A stretch of DNA of 64,000 bases from Aliiglaciecola sp. 3_MG-2023 (GCF_030548205.1 NZ_JAUORV010000002.1:248001-312000), one strand, 5' to 3'; shown: positions 9,487 through 19,434, counted from the stretch's first letter. Notes: generated by a model from the sequence alone, not told the origin. Translations and numbers: made by a program.

Positions 9487-12400
9487 ATGCTATTTGAAGG
9501 TAATTTAGTTACTAGTTGTCCAATTCGACAAAAGATAAGAGATTTTTATCGCATTGACGAGAATTTGGCTGTAGACCATATTCTGCCTGATGCAGAAGTC
9601 TCTGTTAGTGCTCGAAGTCGAGCGTGGGAGCGAGCCAGAAAAATGGTTTTACGTATCCGTCGTGAACAAGAAGGGCACGGCGGTGTAGATGCGTTATTAA
9701 ATGAATACTCACTGTCCACCGCAGAAGGCGTGGTATTGATGTGTTTAGCAGAAGCATTGTTGCGGGTACCAGACAAAAAATCACAAGATGCATTGATTCG
9801 CGACAAGCTATCTAAAGGGGCTTGGAGTACGCATTTAGGAACCAGTGACTCAATATTTGTCAATGCCTCTTCTTGGGGATTATTGCTCACAGGAAACATG
9901 GTTTCCTACACCGACCACCGTAAACGCAATAGTATTGGGCTTTTGAAGAAAACCTTAGGCAAAATGGGTGAACCCGTCATTCGTAAAGCCATGAACATTG
10001 CTATGAAAGTAATGGGTAAACAGTTTGTTATGGGTGAAAACATCAATGACGCCTTAGAGCGTGCAGCTGAAAAAGAACAGCAAGGTTATGTTTATTCCTA
10101 TGACATGCTTGGTGAAGGGGCTCGCAACGCCAATGATGCTCAGGAATATTTCGAAGCATACGAAGAGGCGATTCATGCAATTGGTAAAGCAGCGAATAAA
10201 AAAGGGCCTAAGCGTAGCCCAGGTATTTCCGTTAAATTATCAGCTATTCATCCCCGCTATGAATTTACTAACCGCGAAGAAGTGTTGGACGTCATTCCAA
10301 CGCTGTTAAAACAACTATGTATGTTATGTAAAGAGTATGACATTGGTTTAACGGTAGACGCAGAAGAAGCGGATCGTTTAGATATCTCATTAGATATCAT
10401 CGAAAAGGTATTTTCCGATCCTGATTTGGGTAATTGGAGTGGCTTCGGTATAGCGGTTCAGGCCTATCAAAAGCGTTCTTTATACGTTCTAGATTGGTTA
10501 AGGGATTTAACCTTGAAAACTGAGCGAACCATGATGGTTCGGCTGGTCAAAGGAGCGTATTGGGATACGGAAATTAAGAATGCTCAGCAAGATGGCTTAG
10601 AGCACTTCCCGGTATTTACCCGTAAATCTTCCACAGATGTGTCCTATCACGCCTGCGCAAACCGTTTATTAGCCTATAAAGACACCATTTATCCGCAATT
10701 TGCCACCCATAACGCCTACACAGCTTCGGTCATTCTAGAATTGGCCGGAGATGACAAAGACGGTTTCGAATTCCAGTGTCTCCATGGCATGGGCGATAGT
10801 TTATATGACCAAATTGTAGTTGAAGAAAAAGTCCAATGTCGGGTTTATGCGCCCGTTGGTGAACACGAAGACTTGCTTGCTTATTTGGTGAGAAGATTGT
10901 TGGAAAATGGTGCCAACTCATCTTTTGTTAACGCCATTGTTGATGACACTAAACCGGTTGAAGATTTACTCGAAGACCCAGTCGAAAAAACCCAAAGATT
11001 AAAATATAAATACAATCAGCAAATACTCAAACCAATCGATTTATATGGCGATGAGCGAGCTAATTCGAAAGGTCTAGACCTAACCGATATTAATCACATT
11101 GCGCCACTTAAGCTTGCCCTAGATCGTTGGCAGTCAGAAAATTGCGGTGCCCAGCCGGCGGAAAATGAAAGCATCCATGTGGTACGTAATCCAGCCAATC
11201 AAGATGAAGCTATAGGGCATTTAACCTTTGATTCGCCAGCGCAAATAAAACACAAACTTGAGCTAGCAGAGCGTGCGTTCGATCAATGGTCAAACACGTC
11301 TGTTGAAGCCCGCGCAGATATATTAAGACATACGGCAGATGCCCTAGAACGCAATTCCGATGAATTAATCGCTTTGTGTTTAAAAGAAGCTGGAAAAATA
11401 GCTCAGGATGCCATTGATGAAATCCGTGAAGCGGTTGATTTTTGCCGTTATTATGCAGCAAGAGCCGAAGAATTATCGGAAGACAACCGCCTCAATCCAA
11501 GAGGGGTTGTTCTGTGCATTAGCCCGTGGAATTTCCCATTAGCCATTTTCTTAGGCCAAGTCGTTGCAGCACTGGTTACCGGTAACACTGTGCTTGCCAA
11601 ACCTGCAGAGCAAACAAGTTTAATCGCCATTCGTGCGGTTGAATTGATGGAAAATGTTGGACTGCCAAAGGGCACATTACAGACAGTAGTGAATAGAGGT
11701 CCTGTGGTGGGAGATGCCCTATTACCCGATGAGAGAATTAAAGCCGTGATCTTTACCGGCTCAACCCAAACCGGTAGCTTAATTGCCAAAGAATTGGCCA
11801 ATCGAGGAACGGAGCAAGTCCCCCTTATTGCTGAAACAGGTGGCCAAAACTGCATGATTGTCGATTCGACTGCACTACCTGAGCAAGTTATAGATGACGT
11901 CATCGCATCTGGCTTCCAAAGTGCGGGACAACGCTGTTCTGCATTGCGAGTATTGTTTTTACAAGAAGATATTGCCGATACCATTATTGAAATGTTAGTG
12001 GGTGCCATGCAGGAACTTAGAGTTGGCGACCCGGCCATGTTATCAACGGATATTGGCCCTGTTATTGACCAAAAAGCCCTTGATAGCTTGCAGCAACATG
12101 TCACTGATATGCAAGGCAAAGGCAAATTGTTATATGACGCTCCTGTGCCAGAAGATTGTCAAAATGGATTTTATTTCACACCAAAATTATACGAAATTGA
12201 CAATATTGACGTATTGACCCGAGAAGTATTCGGTCCCTGTGTGCATATCGTCCGATTTAAGGAAAAAGACACACTTAAAGTGGTAGAACAAATCAACAGC
12301 ACTGGTTTTGGTCTAACCATGGGCGTTCACTCTAGAATTGATGAAAAAGCCATGGAGCTAGGGCGCTTATCTCGCGCCGGTAATGTCTACATCAACCGCG

Positions 12401-13287
12401 ATATGATTGGCGCAATTGTTGGCGTGCAACCTTTTGGTGGCCGCGGACTATCGGGCACCGGCCCTAAAGCAGGTGGACCTAACTATTTGCCGAGATTAAT
12501 GATAGAAAAAGCTACGCCATCGAAAAGTCCAGCAAAAGATGAATTGCAAATTCAACAAGTCTTTGAAGCTGCTGGCGTTGATGAAAAAGGCGCGCTAAAG
12601 ATCATGTCACATGCTGCTGACGCCGAATTTGATTGGCGTTCCACTAACCTTACCTCACGCATATCTTGGGTACGTCAATTACTCGCTAAGCTGGCTAGAG
12701 TCGATATTCTTGATGAACTGGCTGAAGATTTAGATCAAACTCTTGCGGTATCTAGAGCGCAGTTGATTAAAATTGAGAGAATGCTCAAAGCCCCTAAAGA
12801 ATTGCCAGGTCCAACAGGTGAATCCAATACTCTCTATCTCGAGCCAAGGGGTGTTTTATTGTGTTACGCCGATGAACAGGTAACCTTTGAATATTGGGCT
12901 CTATCCATTGTAACCGCGTTGGCAACAGGTAATGTGGTTATCGCTGTTGTGTCTGACTTATTTTACGATGAAGCTACTGAGTTCGCGAATAAATGGCGCT
13001 CAAATGGAGCACCGGAAGCTGTCCTTCAGGTGGCTAAACTGTCTCATTTACACGCTTTATTAGAAGCCCCCCAACTTGCTGGGGTTGTGGTTGATAGTCA
13101 AAGTCACAGTAAAGCTTATTTCGCGAAAAAATTGGCCGAGCGTGAAGGGGCTATTTTGCCCGTTATCACTTCGGAATACTCAGATAACCTGATTCAACGC
13201 TTATTAACGGAAAAAACCATTAGTATTGATACCACAGCATCGGGTGGAAATACCAAGTTAATGACCTTAGAAGAGGCAGACGATTAG
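9487..13287 (+). CDS. putA: Bifunctional proline dehydrogenase / L-glutamate-gamma-semialdehyde dehydrogenase PutA, type B
   Basis: PutA oxidises proline to glutamate in two steps, first with FAD and then with NAD, channelling the intermediate. Of 1266 residues, about 90-500 form the helical arm and proline dehydrogenase barrel (SVKLSAIHPRYE, LTVDAEEADRLD, MVRLVKGAYWD, FATHNAYT). About 560-1020 form the aldehyde dehydrogenase, with E783 in AETGGQNC and catalytic C817 in SAGQRCSALR. About 1030-1260 are the extra C-terminal aldehyde-dehydrogenase-like domain of type B PutAs. The N-terminal ribbon-helix-helix found in E. coli PutA is absent: the protein starts MLFEGNL, close to the arm domain. 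It therefore cannot repress its own gene by that route. GGAG lies 9 bp before the ATG. Confidence 0.96.
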   Translation: MLFEGNLVTSCPIRQKIRDFYRIDENLAVDHILPDAEVSVSARSRAWERARKMVLRIRREQEGHGGVDALLNEYSLSTAEGVVLMCLAEALLRVPDKKSQDALIRDKLSKGAWSTHLGTSDSIFVNASSWGLLLTGNMVSYTDHRKRNSIGLLKKTLGKMGEPVIRKAMNIAMKVMGKQFVMGENINDALERAAEKEQQGYVYSYDMLGEGARNANDAQEYFEAYEEAIHAIGKAANKKGPKRSPGISVKLSAIHPRYEFTNREEVLDVIPTLLKQLCMLCKEYDIGLTVDAEEADRLDISLDIIEKVFSDPDLGNWSGFGIAVQAYQKRSLYVLDWLRDLTLKTERTMMVRLVKGAYWDTEIKNAQQDGLEHFPVFTRKSSTDVSYHACANRLLAYKDTIYPQFATHNAYTASVILELAGDDKDGFEFQCLHGMGDSLYDQIVVEEKVQCRVYAPVGEHEDLLAYLVRRLLENGANSSFVNAIVDDTKPVEDLLEDPVEKTQRLKYKYNQQILKPIDLYGDERANSKGLDLTDINHIAPLKLALDRWQSENCGAQPAENESIHVVRNPANQDEAIGHLTFDSPAQIKHKLELAERAFDQWSNTSVEARADILRHTADALERNSDELIALCLKEAGKIAQDAIDEIREAVDFCRYYAARAEELSEDNRLNPRGVVLCISPWNFPLAIFLGQVVAALVTGNTVLAKPAEQTSLIAIRAVELMENVGLPKGTLQTVVNRGPVVGDALLPDERIKAVIFTGSTQTGSLIAKELANRGTEQVPLIAETGGQNCMIVDSTALPEQVIDDVIASGFQSAGQRCSALRVLFLQEDIADTIIEMLVGAMQELRVGDPAMLSTDIGPVIDQKALDSLQQHVTDMQGKGKLLYDAPVPEDCQNGFYFTPKLYEIDNIDVLTREVFGPCVHIVRFKEKDTLKVVEQINSTGFGLTMGVHSRIDEKAMELGRLSRAGNVYINRDMIGAIVGVQPFGGRGLSGTGPKAGGPNYLPRLMIEKATPSKSPAKDELQIQQVFEAAGVDEKGALKIMSHAADAEFDWRSTNLTSRISWVRQLLAKLARVDILDELAEDLDQTLAVSRAQLIKIERMLKAPKELPGPTGESNTLYLEPRGVLLCYADEQVTFEYWALSIVTALATGNVVIAVVSDLFYDEATEFANKWRSNGAPEAVLQVAKLSHLHALLEAPQLAGVVVDSQSHSKAYFAKKLAEREGAILPVITSEYSDNLIQRLLTEKTISIDTTASGGNTKLMTLEEADD

Positions 13288-13326
13288 TTCCATGAGCTAA
13301 CTCAATTATTCCATTTGTAACAGTAC

Positions 13327-13358
13327 CGGAACCTGTGGGCATAGTCTTACAGGTTTCG
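13327..13358. terminator. Stem-loop downstream of putA
   Basis: CGGAACCTGT (13327-13336) pairs with ACAGGTTTCG (13349-13358), a 10-bp stem with one G-T pair and a 12-nt loop. It lies 40 bp after the putA stop. The following sequence AGTTTAAAAGTTT is only weakly T-rich, so termination is plausible but not certain. Confidence 0.45.
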
Positions 13359-13503
13359 AGTTTAAAAGTTTAGACAAATAGATTATTGGGTGAAGAAGAG
13401 CTTGCACGCAATCCGCGGCCATTGAGTTGTCGGTTAGTACTGGCTTTGACTGTGGATTCTCGGCATAATATTGTGATTGAAACCGTGGTGAGGGCAGACG
13501 AAT

Positions 13504-13791
13504 ATGAAATGGATCACATTAATTCTCGTGAGTTTATGCTTCTTGCTGCAATACCGTCTTTGGTTCGGCAAAAACAGTATTCCTGACTATATTGAAATTA
13601 AACACCTAGTTGAAGAACAAAAAGCGAGAAATGCGGATTTAATTCAACGCAATAATTTGCTTTTAGCCGATATTCACGACCTAAAAACAGGCGTGGAGGC
13701 TATGGAAGAGCGGGCGAGAAATGAGCTTGGATTAATTAAGCAAGGGGAAACCTTTTACCGCATACTGCCAGCACAAGATGAGCCACGTTAA
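13504..13791 (+). CDS. ftsB: Cell division protein FtsB
   Basis: A 95-residue bitopic inner-membrane protein of the FtsQLB divisome complex. It has a short cytoplasmic start, a membrane helix (about residues 3-21), a periplasmic coiled coil (about 28-65, HLVEEQKARNADLIQRNN), and the conserved EERARNELGLIKQGETFYRI block that contacts FtsL and FtsQ. Length and motif order are typical. As in many gammaproteobacteria it precedes ispD and ispF. The usual upstream neighbour eno is replaced here by putA, with 216 bp in between, so the gene must carry its own promoter. Confidence 0.95.
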   Translation: MKWITLILVSLCFLLQYRLWFGKNSIPDYIEIKHLVEEQKARNADLIQRNNLLLADIHDLKTGVEAMEERARNELGLIKQGETFYRILPAQDEPR

Positions 13792-13899
13792 TCCGCTGCC
13801 CACGATAACAATTTATTGAATATAGACGTTGTTGATTTGAACGTTAAAGAATAGCCTTCAAATTCACGCCCAAAATAACAGCAAACGACCTAGGAATCC

Positions 13900-14598
13900 A
13901 TGACTCAAGATACGCAAAGCTTTACCGTCATAGTACCTGCAGCAGGGGTTGGTAAGCGAATGAACGCCGATAGACCTAAGCAGTATCTGAAAATTGGTGA
14001 TAAAACGGTGTTGGAACACACCGTTGAAAAGCTAATTACGCACCCCAAAATCTCCCATATTGTTATTGCACTTGATCCACAAGATCCATATTTTGAATCT
14101 CTGCCATTAAGTCAGGAGAAGTGGATAACCCGAGTAGATGGAGGCTCGCAAAGAGCAGATTCAGTGCTTGCCGGATTAGATACGGTCACCGATTCACATT
14201 GGGTTGCGGTCCATGATGCTGCCCGCCCCTGTGTCAACCATCACGATTTGGATCAGTTGTTTAGCTTATGCCATAAGAATAATGGTGGCGGCATACTAGC
14301 TATGACCGTTAAAGATACCATGAAGCGTGCTCAGCAAAACACATTGAACCGTGTTGCCAACACCGTTGATAGGGAAGGACTCTGGCATGCCTTAACCCCC
14401 CAACTTTTCCCCCTTGAACAGCTCAGAAGCGCACTGCACAAAGCGTTAGCGCAAGGGGTCACTATTACCGACGAAGCGTCGGCAATGGAATGGGCCGGGT
14501 GGCCGGTGAATTTAGTGGAAGGTAGTGAACGCAACATTAAGATTACCCGTCCCAATGATTTACCATTGGCGACCTTTTACTTATCTCAGGAAGAATAA
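13900..14598 (+). CDS. ispD: 2-C-methyl-D-erythritol 4-phosphate cytidylyltransferase IspD
   Basis: Third step of the non-mevalonate isoprenoid pathway: transfer of CMP from CTP to methylerythritol phosphate. The 232-residue protein has the nucleotide-binding start [19 protein letters not shown], the VHDAARP motif near residue 108 and [11 protein letters not shown] towards the end, all characteristic. It is preceded by AGGA and followed after 2 bp by ispF, with which it forms an operon. The 108-bp gap after ftsB could hold a promoter. Confidence 0.97.
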   Translation: MTQDTQSFTVIVPAAGVGKRMNADRPKQYLKIGDKTVLEHTVEKLITHPKISHIVIALDPQDPYFESLPLSQEKWITRVDGGSQRADSVLAGLDTVTDSHWVAVHDAARPCVNHHDLDQLFSLCHKNNGGGILAMTVKDTMKRAQQNTLNRVANTVDREGLWHALTPQLFPLEQLRSALHKALAQGVTITDEASAMEWAGWPVNLVEGSERNIKITRPNDLPLATFYLSQEE

Positions 14599-14600
14599 CA

Positions 14601-15080
14601 ATGCGAATTGGTCATGGTTACGATGTACATAAGTTTGGTGGTGAAGGCCCCATAGTGATATGTGGTGCGCAGATAGAGTATGAATTGGGTTTAATTGCCC
14701 ATTCAGATGGCGACGTTGCGTTACATGCCTTATGTGACGCATTGCTAGGAGCTTGTGCCTTAGGTGATATTGGTAAGCACTTTCCTGATACAGACTCTGC
14801 TTATGCAGGGGCAGATAGCCGACAGTTACTGAAACATGTATACCATTTAGTCCGTCAAAAAGGTTATCAATTAGCTAACTTAGATATGACCATTGTTGCC
14901 CAAGCGCCCAAAATGGCTCCGCATATTTCCACCATGAGGCAAAATATCTGTGACGATTTGCAAGTTGATATTGAGCAGGTGAATGTCAAAGCCACGACCA
15001 CTGAAAAACTGGGCTTTGCCGGTCGAAAAGAAGGGATTGCATGCCATGCAGTCGTGTTACTTCAAGAAGCGAATTCATGA
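14601..15080 (+). CDS. ispF: 2-C-methyl-D-erythritol 2,4-cyclodiphosphate synthase IspF
   Basis: Converts CDP-methylerythritol phosphate to the cyclodiphosphate in the same pathway as IspD. The 159-residue enzyme begins [13 protein letters not shown], with the metal ligands D8 and H10, and has [30 protein letters not shown] and the C-terminal [20 protein letters not shown]. All are family signatures. Its TGA overlaps the truD ATG (ATGA), indicating translational coupling. Confidence 0.97.
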   Translation: MRIGHGYDVHKFGGEGPIVICGAQIEYELGLIAHSDGDVALHALCDALLGACALGDIGKHFPDTDSAYAGADSRQLLKHVYHLVRQKGYQLANLDMTIVAQAPKMAPHISTMRQNICDDLQVDIEQVNVKATTTEKLGFAGRKEGIACHAVVLLQEANS

Positions 15081-16126
15081 TAGCGCTGAGCACCGAACAT
15101 TGGCTTCACCAACAACCTGCACCCACCTCAACAGGTACGATTAAATCGAGTTATGCAGATTTCATCGTACGTGAAGAGTTAGGATACGAACTTACGGGTG
15201 AAGGCGAGCATATTCATTTGTGGATACAAAAAGAAGGGTTGAATACCGCTTTTGTGGCTGAACACTTAGCTAAGTTTTGTGGACTACCATTACGCGCGAT
15301 TACCTATGCTGGTCGTAAAGATAAATACGCGTTAACTCAACAATGGTTTGGTGTGCATGCTCCGGGAAAACAAACCTTCGAATGGCAAAATTTACGCCTA
15401 GATGGCTTAAACATATTGGAATCTAAACGACACAATAAAAAACTGCGAGTAGGCGCTTTAAAAGGGAATCGCTTTGAGATGGTTGTACGTGGCGTATCAG
15501 ATACCTCGCAGTTAGAGCAAAGGCTAGAGTATATTCAACAAAATGGTGTGCCAAATTACTTTGGGGCTCAACGTTTTGGTGAGTCTCGTCATCATCAAAG
15601 TGGTGGAAATTTATTGCTGGCGCAAACTATGTTAAATGGTGAAACCATTCGAAACCGCAATAAACGCTCTATGGCAATTTCAGCGTTACGTTCCTGGTTA
15701 TTTAACGAATTTATCCATCAACGCCTTCAGCAACAAAACTACTCAACACCTCTTTCTGGCGAAGCCTGTATCTTAACTGGCAGCAATAGTTTTTTCATTG
15801 CCTCGCAAATTGATGCTGAAACTCAGTTACGCTTAACAAAAAATGATATCGTATTGTCAGCGCCTATGTGGGGAGCCGGCGATTTGGCCACACAAGGCGA
15901 AGTTAAAGAGTTGGAACAACAAATCGCAAAACAACACCTTAATGTGTGTCAATTACTAGAATCTTTAGGCCTAAAACAGGAGCGTCGCGCTATTTGCTTG
16001 AAACCACAAAACTTACAGTGGCAAATAAGTTCTGATACGCTAAATATACAATTTTCGTTGCCTGCAGGATGCTTTGCAACGTCAGTATTAAGAGAGTTAA
16101 TTAATGCAAATACTGCTGAGCAATGA
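15077..16126 (+). CDS. truD: tRNA pseudouridine(13) synthase TruD
   Basis: Isomerises uridine 13 of tRNA-Glu to pseudouridine. The start is taken at the ATG overlapping the ispF stop, giving 349 residues beginning [16 protein letters not shown], which matches the family. A frame extending upstream to 15041 only adds out-of-family residues encoded inside ispF. The catalytic aspartate is D82 in [18 protein letters not shown]. The NYFGAQRFG block and the TRUD insertion domain are present. The last 23 bp overlap surE, a tight operon junction. Confidence 0.96.
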   Translation: MIALSTEHWLHQQPAPTSTGTIKSSYADFIVREELGYELTGEGEHIHLWIQKEGLNTAFVAEHLAKFCGLPLRAITYAGRKDKYALTQQWFGVHAPGKQTFEWQNLRLDGLNILESKRHNKKLRVGALKGNRFEMVVRGVSDTSQLEQRLEYIQQNGVPNYFGAQRFGESRHHQSGGNLLLAQTMLNGETIRNRNKRSMAISALRSWLFNEFIHQRLQQQNYSTPLSGEACILTGSNSFFIASQIDAETQLRLTKNDIVLSAPMWGAGDLATQGEVKELEQQIAKQHLNVCQLLESLGLKQERRAICLKPQNLQWQISSDTLNIQFSLPAGCFATSVLRELINANTAEQ

Positions 16127-16856
16127 TGACGGTTTTTTTGCCGAAGGGCTAGCAACCTTGTACAGCCACTTATGTGAACTTTATGATGTGACCGTAATTG
16201 CCCCTGAAGAAAACTGCAGCGCATTTAGTAATGCACTGTCCATACGTAAACCCTTGCGAATAGAAAAACAGAACAACGGATTTTACGCCGTCAATGGTAC
16301 GCCATCAGATTGCGTCCATTTAGGTATAAATCAATTTTTAGATAACGATCCAACACTAGTGGTTTCTGGGATTAATCACGGCCCCAATTTAGGTGACGAT
16401 GTTATCTATTCAGGTACAGTTGCAGCAGCAACAGAAGGCCGTTTCATGGGGTTACCGGCTATTGCAGTGTCATTAGCAAGTCATGATGGTAAACATTTTG
16501 AAACAGCCGCTAAAGTCGTGGTAGAGATTCTTCAGCGCTTACATAAACACCCTTTACCTGCAGATCAAATTCTCAATATTAATGTACCCGATATTCCCTA
16601 CCAAGATTTAAAAGGTATCGAAGTGACCCGTCAAGGCCGTCGCCATCGAGCGGAAAGCATGGTAAAAGATAAAGACCCTCAGGGTCAGGATGTGTATTGG
16701 TATGGCGCAATCGGCCAAGAGCAAGATGCGGGACCAGGAACAGATTTTTACGCTGTGGCTCAAAACCGCTGTTCCGTCACGCCATTAAGTGTTGATATGA
16801 CGGCTTATAATAGCCTAAATGACATGAAAGAATGGTTAAATATAGAAATCACATAA
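16104..16856 (+). CDS. surE: 5'/3'-nucleotidase SurE
   Basis: A divalent-metal-dependent nucleoside monophosphate phosphatase linked to stationary-phase survival. The 250-residue protein starts [16 protein letters not shown], with metal ligands D8 and D9, and contains FSNALSIRKPLR, NGTPSDCV and VSGINHGPNLGDDVIYSGTVAAA, the full active-site set. It overlaps truD by 23 bp and is followed by pcm after 26 bp, the standard order surE-pcm-(DUF368)-nlpD-rpoS. Confidence 0.97.
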   Translation: MQILLSNDDGFFAEGLATLYSHLCELYDVTVIAPEENCSAFSNALSIRKPLRIEKQNNGFYAVNGTPSDCVHLGINQFLDNDPTLVVSGINHGPNLGDDVIYSGTVAAATEGRFMGLPAIAVSLASHDGKHFETAAKVVVEILQRLHKHPLPADQILNINVPDIPYQDLKGIEVTRQGRRHRAESMVKDKDPQGQDVYWYGAIGQEQDAGPGTDFYAVAQNRCSVTPLSVDMTAYNSLNDMKEWLNIEIT

Positions 16857-16882
16857 CAATAAGATGAAGTACAAGGAATCAC

Positions 16883-17521
16883 ATGAAACGCGCCACTAGA
16901 AAAGGTCAAACTTTAGCTCAATTGATACATGCTGAAGGTATACAGGAACAGCGAGTATTAGGGGCTGTGGCCGCTACTCCTCGAGAGTTGTTTCTGCCAG
17001 ATGTATTGCATCATAAAGCTTACGAAAACACGGCACTACCTATTGGCCAAGGGCAAACCATTTCCCAACCCTATATTGTCGCTAAGATGACAGAACTTTT
17101 ACTCAATTCTGATGCTCCAAACCACTCTGTTTTAGAAATTGGTACAGGATCTGGATACCAAACGGCGATTTTGGCTCAACTATTTGATAACGTATTTAGT
17201 GTTGAGCGTATTAAAGCGTTGCAGTTCCAAGCGAAACGCAGAATGAACCAACTTGATCTGCATAACGTATCCATGAAGCATGGTGATGGCTGGAAAGGTT
17301 GGGCGAATAAAGGGCCATTTGACGGTATTATAGTCACCGCGGCGGCCAGCCACATGCCCACAGATCTATATCAGCAACTGAATGACGGGGGTATGTTGGT
17401 CATTCCGGTGGGCACTGATGAGCAAAAGCTCCATGTTGTTGTGCGCAACCAAGACGAGTTTAATACCACAATAGTAGAAGCCGTGCGTTTTGTTCCTTTG
17501 GTGGCAGGCGATATCATTTAA
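16883..17521 (+). CDS. pcm: Protein-L-isoaspartate O-methyltransferase Pcm
   Basis: Methylates isoaspartyl residues in aged proteins, using S-adenosylmethionine, to begin their repair. The 212-residue protein has the substrate-side motif [13 protein letters not shown] and the SAM-binding [13 protein letters not shown]. Later motifs DGIIVTAAA and GGMLVIPVG follow. AAGGAATC precedes the ATG. It lies between surE and the DUF368 gene in the stationary-phase operon. Confidence 0.97.
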   Translation: MKRATRKGQTLAQLIHAEGIQEQRVLGAVAATPRELFLPDVLHHKAYENTALPIGQGQTISQPYIVAKMTELLLNSDAPNHSVLEIGTGSGYQTAILAQLFDNVFSVERIKALQFQAKRRMNQLDLHNVSMKHGDGWKGWANKGPFDGIIVTAAASHMPTDLYQQLNDGGMLVIPVGTDEQKLHVVVRNQDEFNTTIVEAVRFVPLVAGDII

Positions 17522-17545
17522 AGGCTTTAATTACAGGAAGTAAAA

Positions 17546-18487
17546 GTGAAACCAATTAAAAGAAACACCAAGCAATTTGTTAGCCTAGGGATTAAAGGAG
17601 CCTTGATGGGGGCAGCAGATGCCATTCCTGGCGTATCTGGCGGGACTATTGCTTTTATGACAGGTATTTATGAAGAACTCATATATTCCCTTAAGCAATG
17701 TGGTCCTGAAGCCTTAAGCGTACTATTTAAACAAGGTATTTTAGCTGCATGGAAACATATCAATGGTGCTTTTCTGGCTTGCGTATTTGCAGGAATTCTA
17801 GTCAGCGTAATTAGTGTTTCTCACATTGTTATATTTTTGCTCGACAGCTACCCCAGTTTACTCTGGTCGTTTTTCTTTGGTTTAATATTGGCTGCAGTTT
17901 GGTCTGTGGTGCGGCATATCGAAAAATGGCATCCGAGTATAATAGCGGCCTTTCTGTTGGGCGCGCTTTTGGCTTTTTATATCACCACTATTACTCCCAC
18001 ACATGTTGAAGCCACAAATATCATGATCTTCGTGTCGGGTATGATCGCAATATGCGCGATGATCCTTCCGGGCATTTCAGGCAGCTTCATCTTACTATTA
18101 TTAGGTATGTATATGCCGATATTAAGTGCCGTAAAATCATTTCAGTTAGCAACTTTAACCTTATTTGCTTCAGGCTGTGTAGTGGGGTTACTTTCATTTT
18201 CGCGCATATTGCACTGGATGTTCGAAAAACATAAAACCATGACGTTAGCCTTACTGGGTGGCTTTATGTTGGGATCTTTAAATAAAGTCTGGCCATGGAA
18301 ACTGGTTGTGGAAAGCGTGGTAAACCGTCATGGAAAAGTCATTCCGTTAGTTGAAAATAATGTTTTACCAGCTACATACGAAGCAGCCAGCGGATTGTCA
18401 GCCCAACTCTTACCCGCCATCGCCTTGATGTTTATTGGCGTGATGATGGTGTTTCTTTTAGAAAAGTTAGGCACTACACCGGATTAA
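17546..18487 (+). CDS. popT: DUF368 family polyprenyl-phosphate transporter (PopT type)
   Basis: A 313-residue polytopic membrane protein with about eight hydrophobic segments and the two repeated family motifs GAADAIPGVSGGTIAFMTGIYE (about 20-41, shown here only as its core ADAIPGVSGG) and ILPGISGSFILLLLGMY. Members of DUF368 were shown in other bacteria to return undecaprenyl phosphate across the inner membrane for reuse in cell-wall synthesis. The start is a GTG preceded by AGGAAG. It sits between pcm and nlpD, 6 bp before nlpD, an insertion relative to E. coli. The gene symbol follows the family name used in recent work. The transport role is family knowledge, not proven here. Confidence 0.85.
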   Translation: MKPIKRNTKQFVSLGIKGALMGAADAIPGVSGGTIAFMTGIYEELIYSLKQCGPEALSVLFKQGILAAWKHINGAFLACVFAGILVSVISVSHIVIFLLDSYPSLLWSFFFGLILAAVWSVVRHIEKWHPSIIAAFLLGALLAFYITTITPTHVEATNIMIFVSGMIAICAMILPGISGSFILLLLGMYMPILSAVKSFQLATLTLFASGCVVGLLSFSRILHWMFEKHKTMTLALLGGFMLGSLNKVWPWKLVVESVVNRHGKVIPLVENNVLPATYEAASGLSAQLLPAIALMFIGVMMVFLLEKLGTTPD

Positions 18488-18492
18488 AACAG

Positions 18493-19362
18493 ATGCAAAC
18501 GCTGACGAGGTTATGGACTAATACGATAAAACACAGTTTAATCTCGAAGCGAGGCTTGATATTGCTGTTAGTTTTAACCAGTATTTTTGTGGCTGCCTGT
18601 TCCAGTCGCTCTACCCCAGCCCCAGTAATCGAACTATATCAAGGTAGAGACTACCGCGACTTTCCAAAAGACCAATTCAAAGGCGATAAGTACATCGTCC
18701 AAAAAGGTGATACCCTATTTTCAATTGCTTGGTTTTCTGGCAATGATTATCGCGACATTGCCTCCATTAACAAAATCAAAAAGCCTTATTCCATATATCC
18801 AGGGCAAGAATTAGTCTTGAAATCAGCACCTAAACAGGTTAAAAACAGGATAAATAACCCACCTGGTCAGACCAGAAAAACAAAAACAAACAGGACAGTT
18901 GACCCGCCGCAAAAGCAAGCGTATGGTGAAAGTAACAAAGATGTTAACAAGCCTTACAAGCGGTCAGAAACCATTGAATTCCCTAGTAGAATAGAAAAAT
19001 GGATATGGCCTGCAAAAGGACAATTAGCAACTAAGTTTTCTCTTTCAGAGCAAGGTAGCCGAGGTATTGAAATCAGTGGCTCGAGAGGCGACAAAGTCGT
19101 TGCTGCCGCTGGTGGTAAGGTTGTTTATACAGGTAATGCTTTGAGAGGTTATGGTCAGTTGATCATAATTAAGCACTCTGAATCGTTTTTGAGTGCTTAT
19201 GCGCATAACGATACTGTGTTTGTTAAAGAGCAGCAGTGGGTTGCAGCGGGGCAAAAAATAGCCTCGATGGGTAGTACAGGTACCGACAAAATTAAGCTTC
19301 GTTTTGAAGTTAGGTACAGGGGTAAATCAGTTGATCCTTTAAAGTATCTACCTAGCAAATAA
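18493..19362 (+). CDS. nlpD: Murein hydrolase activator NlpD
   Basis: An outer-membrane lipoprotein that activates the amidase AmiC at the division septum. The 289-residue precursor has a long N-terminus, a lipobox VAAC with lipidated C36, a LysM peptidoglycan-binding domain (about 63-112, YIVQKGDTLFSIAW), a polar linker rich in K, N and P, and an M23-like domain (about 165-285). The M23 metal ligands are lost: the usual H-x3-D position reads RGIEISG and the late HxH-type position reads IKLRFEVR. It is thus an activator and not a peptidase, as in E. coli. The rpoS promoter commonly lies inside nlpD; this was not mapped here. Confidence 0.93.
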   Translation: MQTLTRLWTNTIKHSLISKRGLILLLVLTSIFVAACSSRSTPAPVIELYQGRDYRDFPKDQFKGDKYIVQKGDTLFSIAWFSGNDYRDIASINKIKKPYSIYPGQELVLKSAPKQVKNRINNPPGQTRKTKTNRTVDPPQKQAYGESNKDVNKPYKRSETIEFPSRIEKWIWPAKGQLATKFSLSEQGSRGIEISGSRGDKVVAAAGGKVVYTGNALRGYGQLIIIKHSESFLSAYAHNDTVFVKEQQWVAAGQKIASMGSTGTDKIKLRFEVRYRGKSVDPLKYLPSK

Positions 19363-19434
19363 TAACAATAAATAATAATTAGAAAGGCCTACAGGAGAAA
19401 AGTGGACTAAATAAAAATCTTTTAGGAGAATTAT

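Noticed and set aside
11451-12125. 224-codon minus-strand frame inside putA
   Set aside because: It is a long antisense frame within a strongly conserved gene; its sequence is low in complexity and matches no family.
15041-15076. Upstream extension of truD
   Set aside because: The extra residues lie inside ispF in another frame; the ATGA overlap start fits the TruD family.
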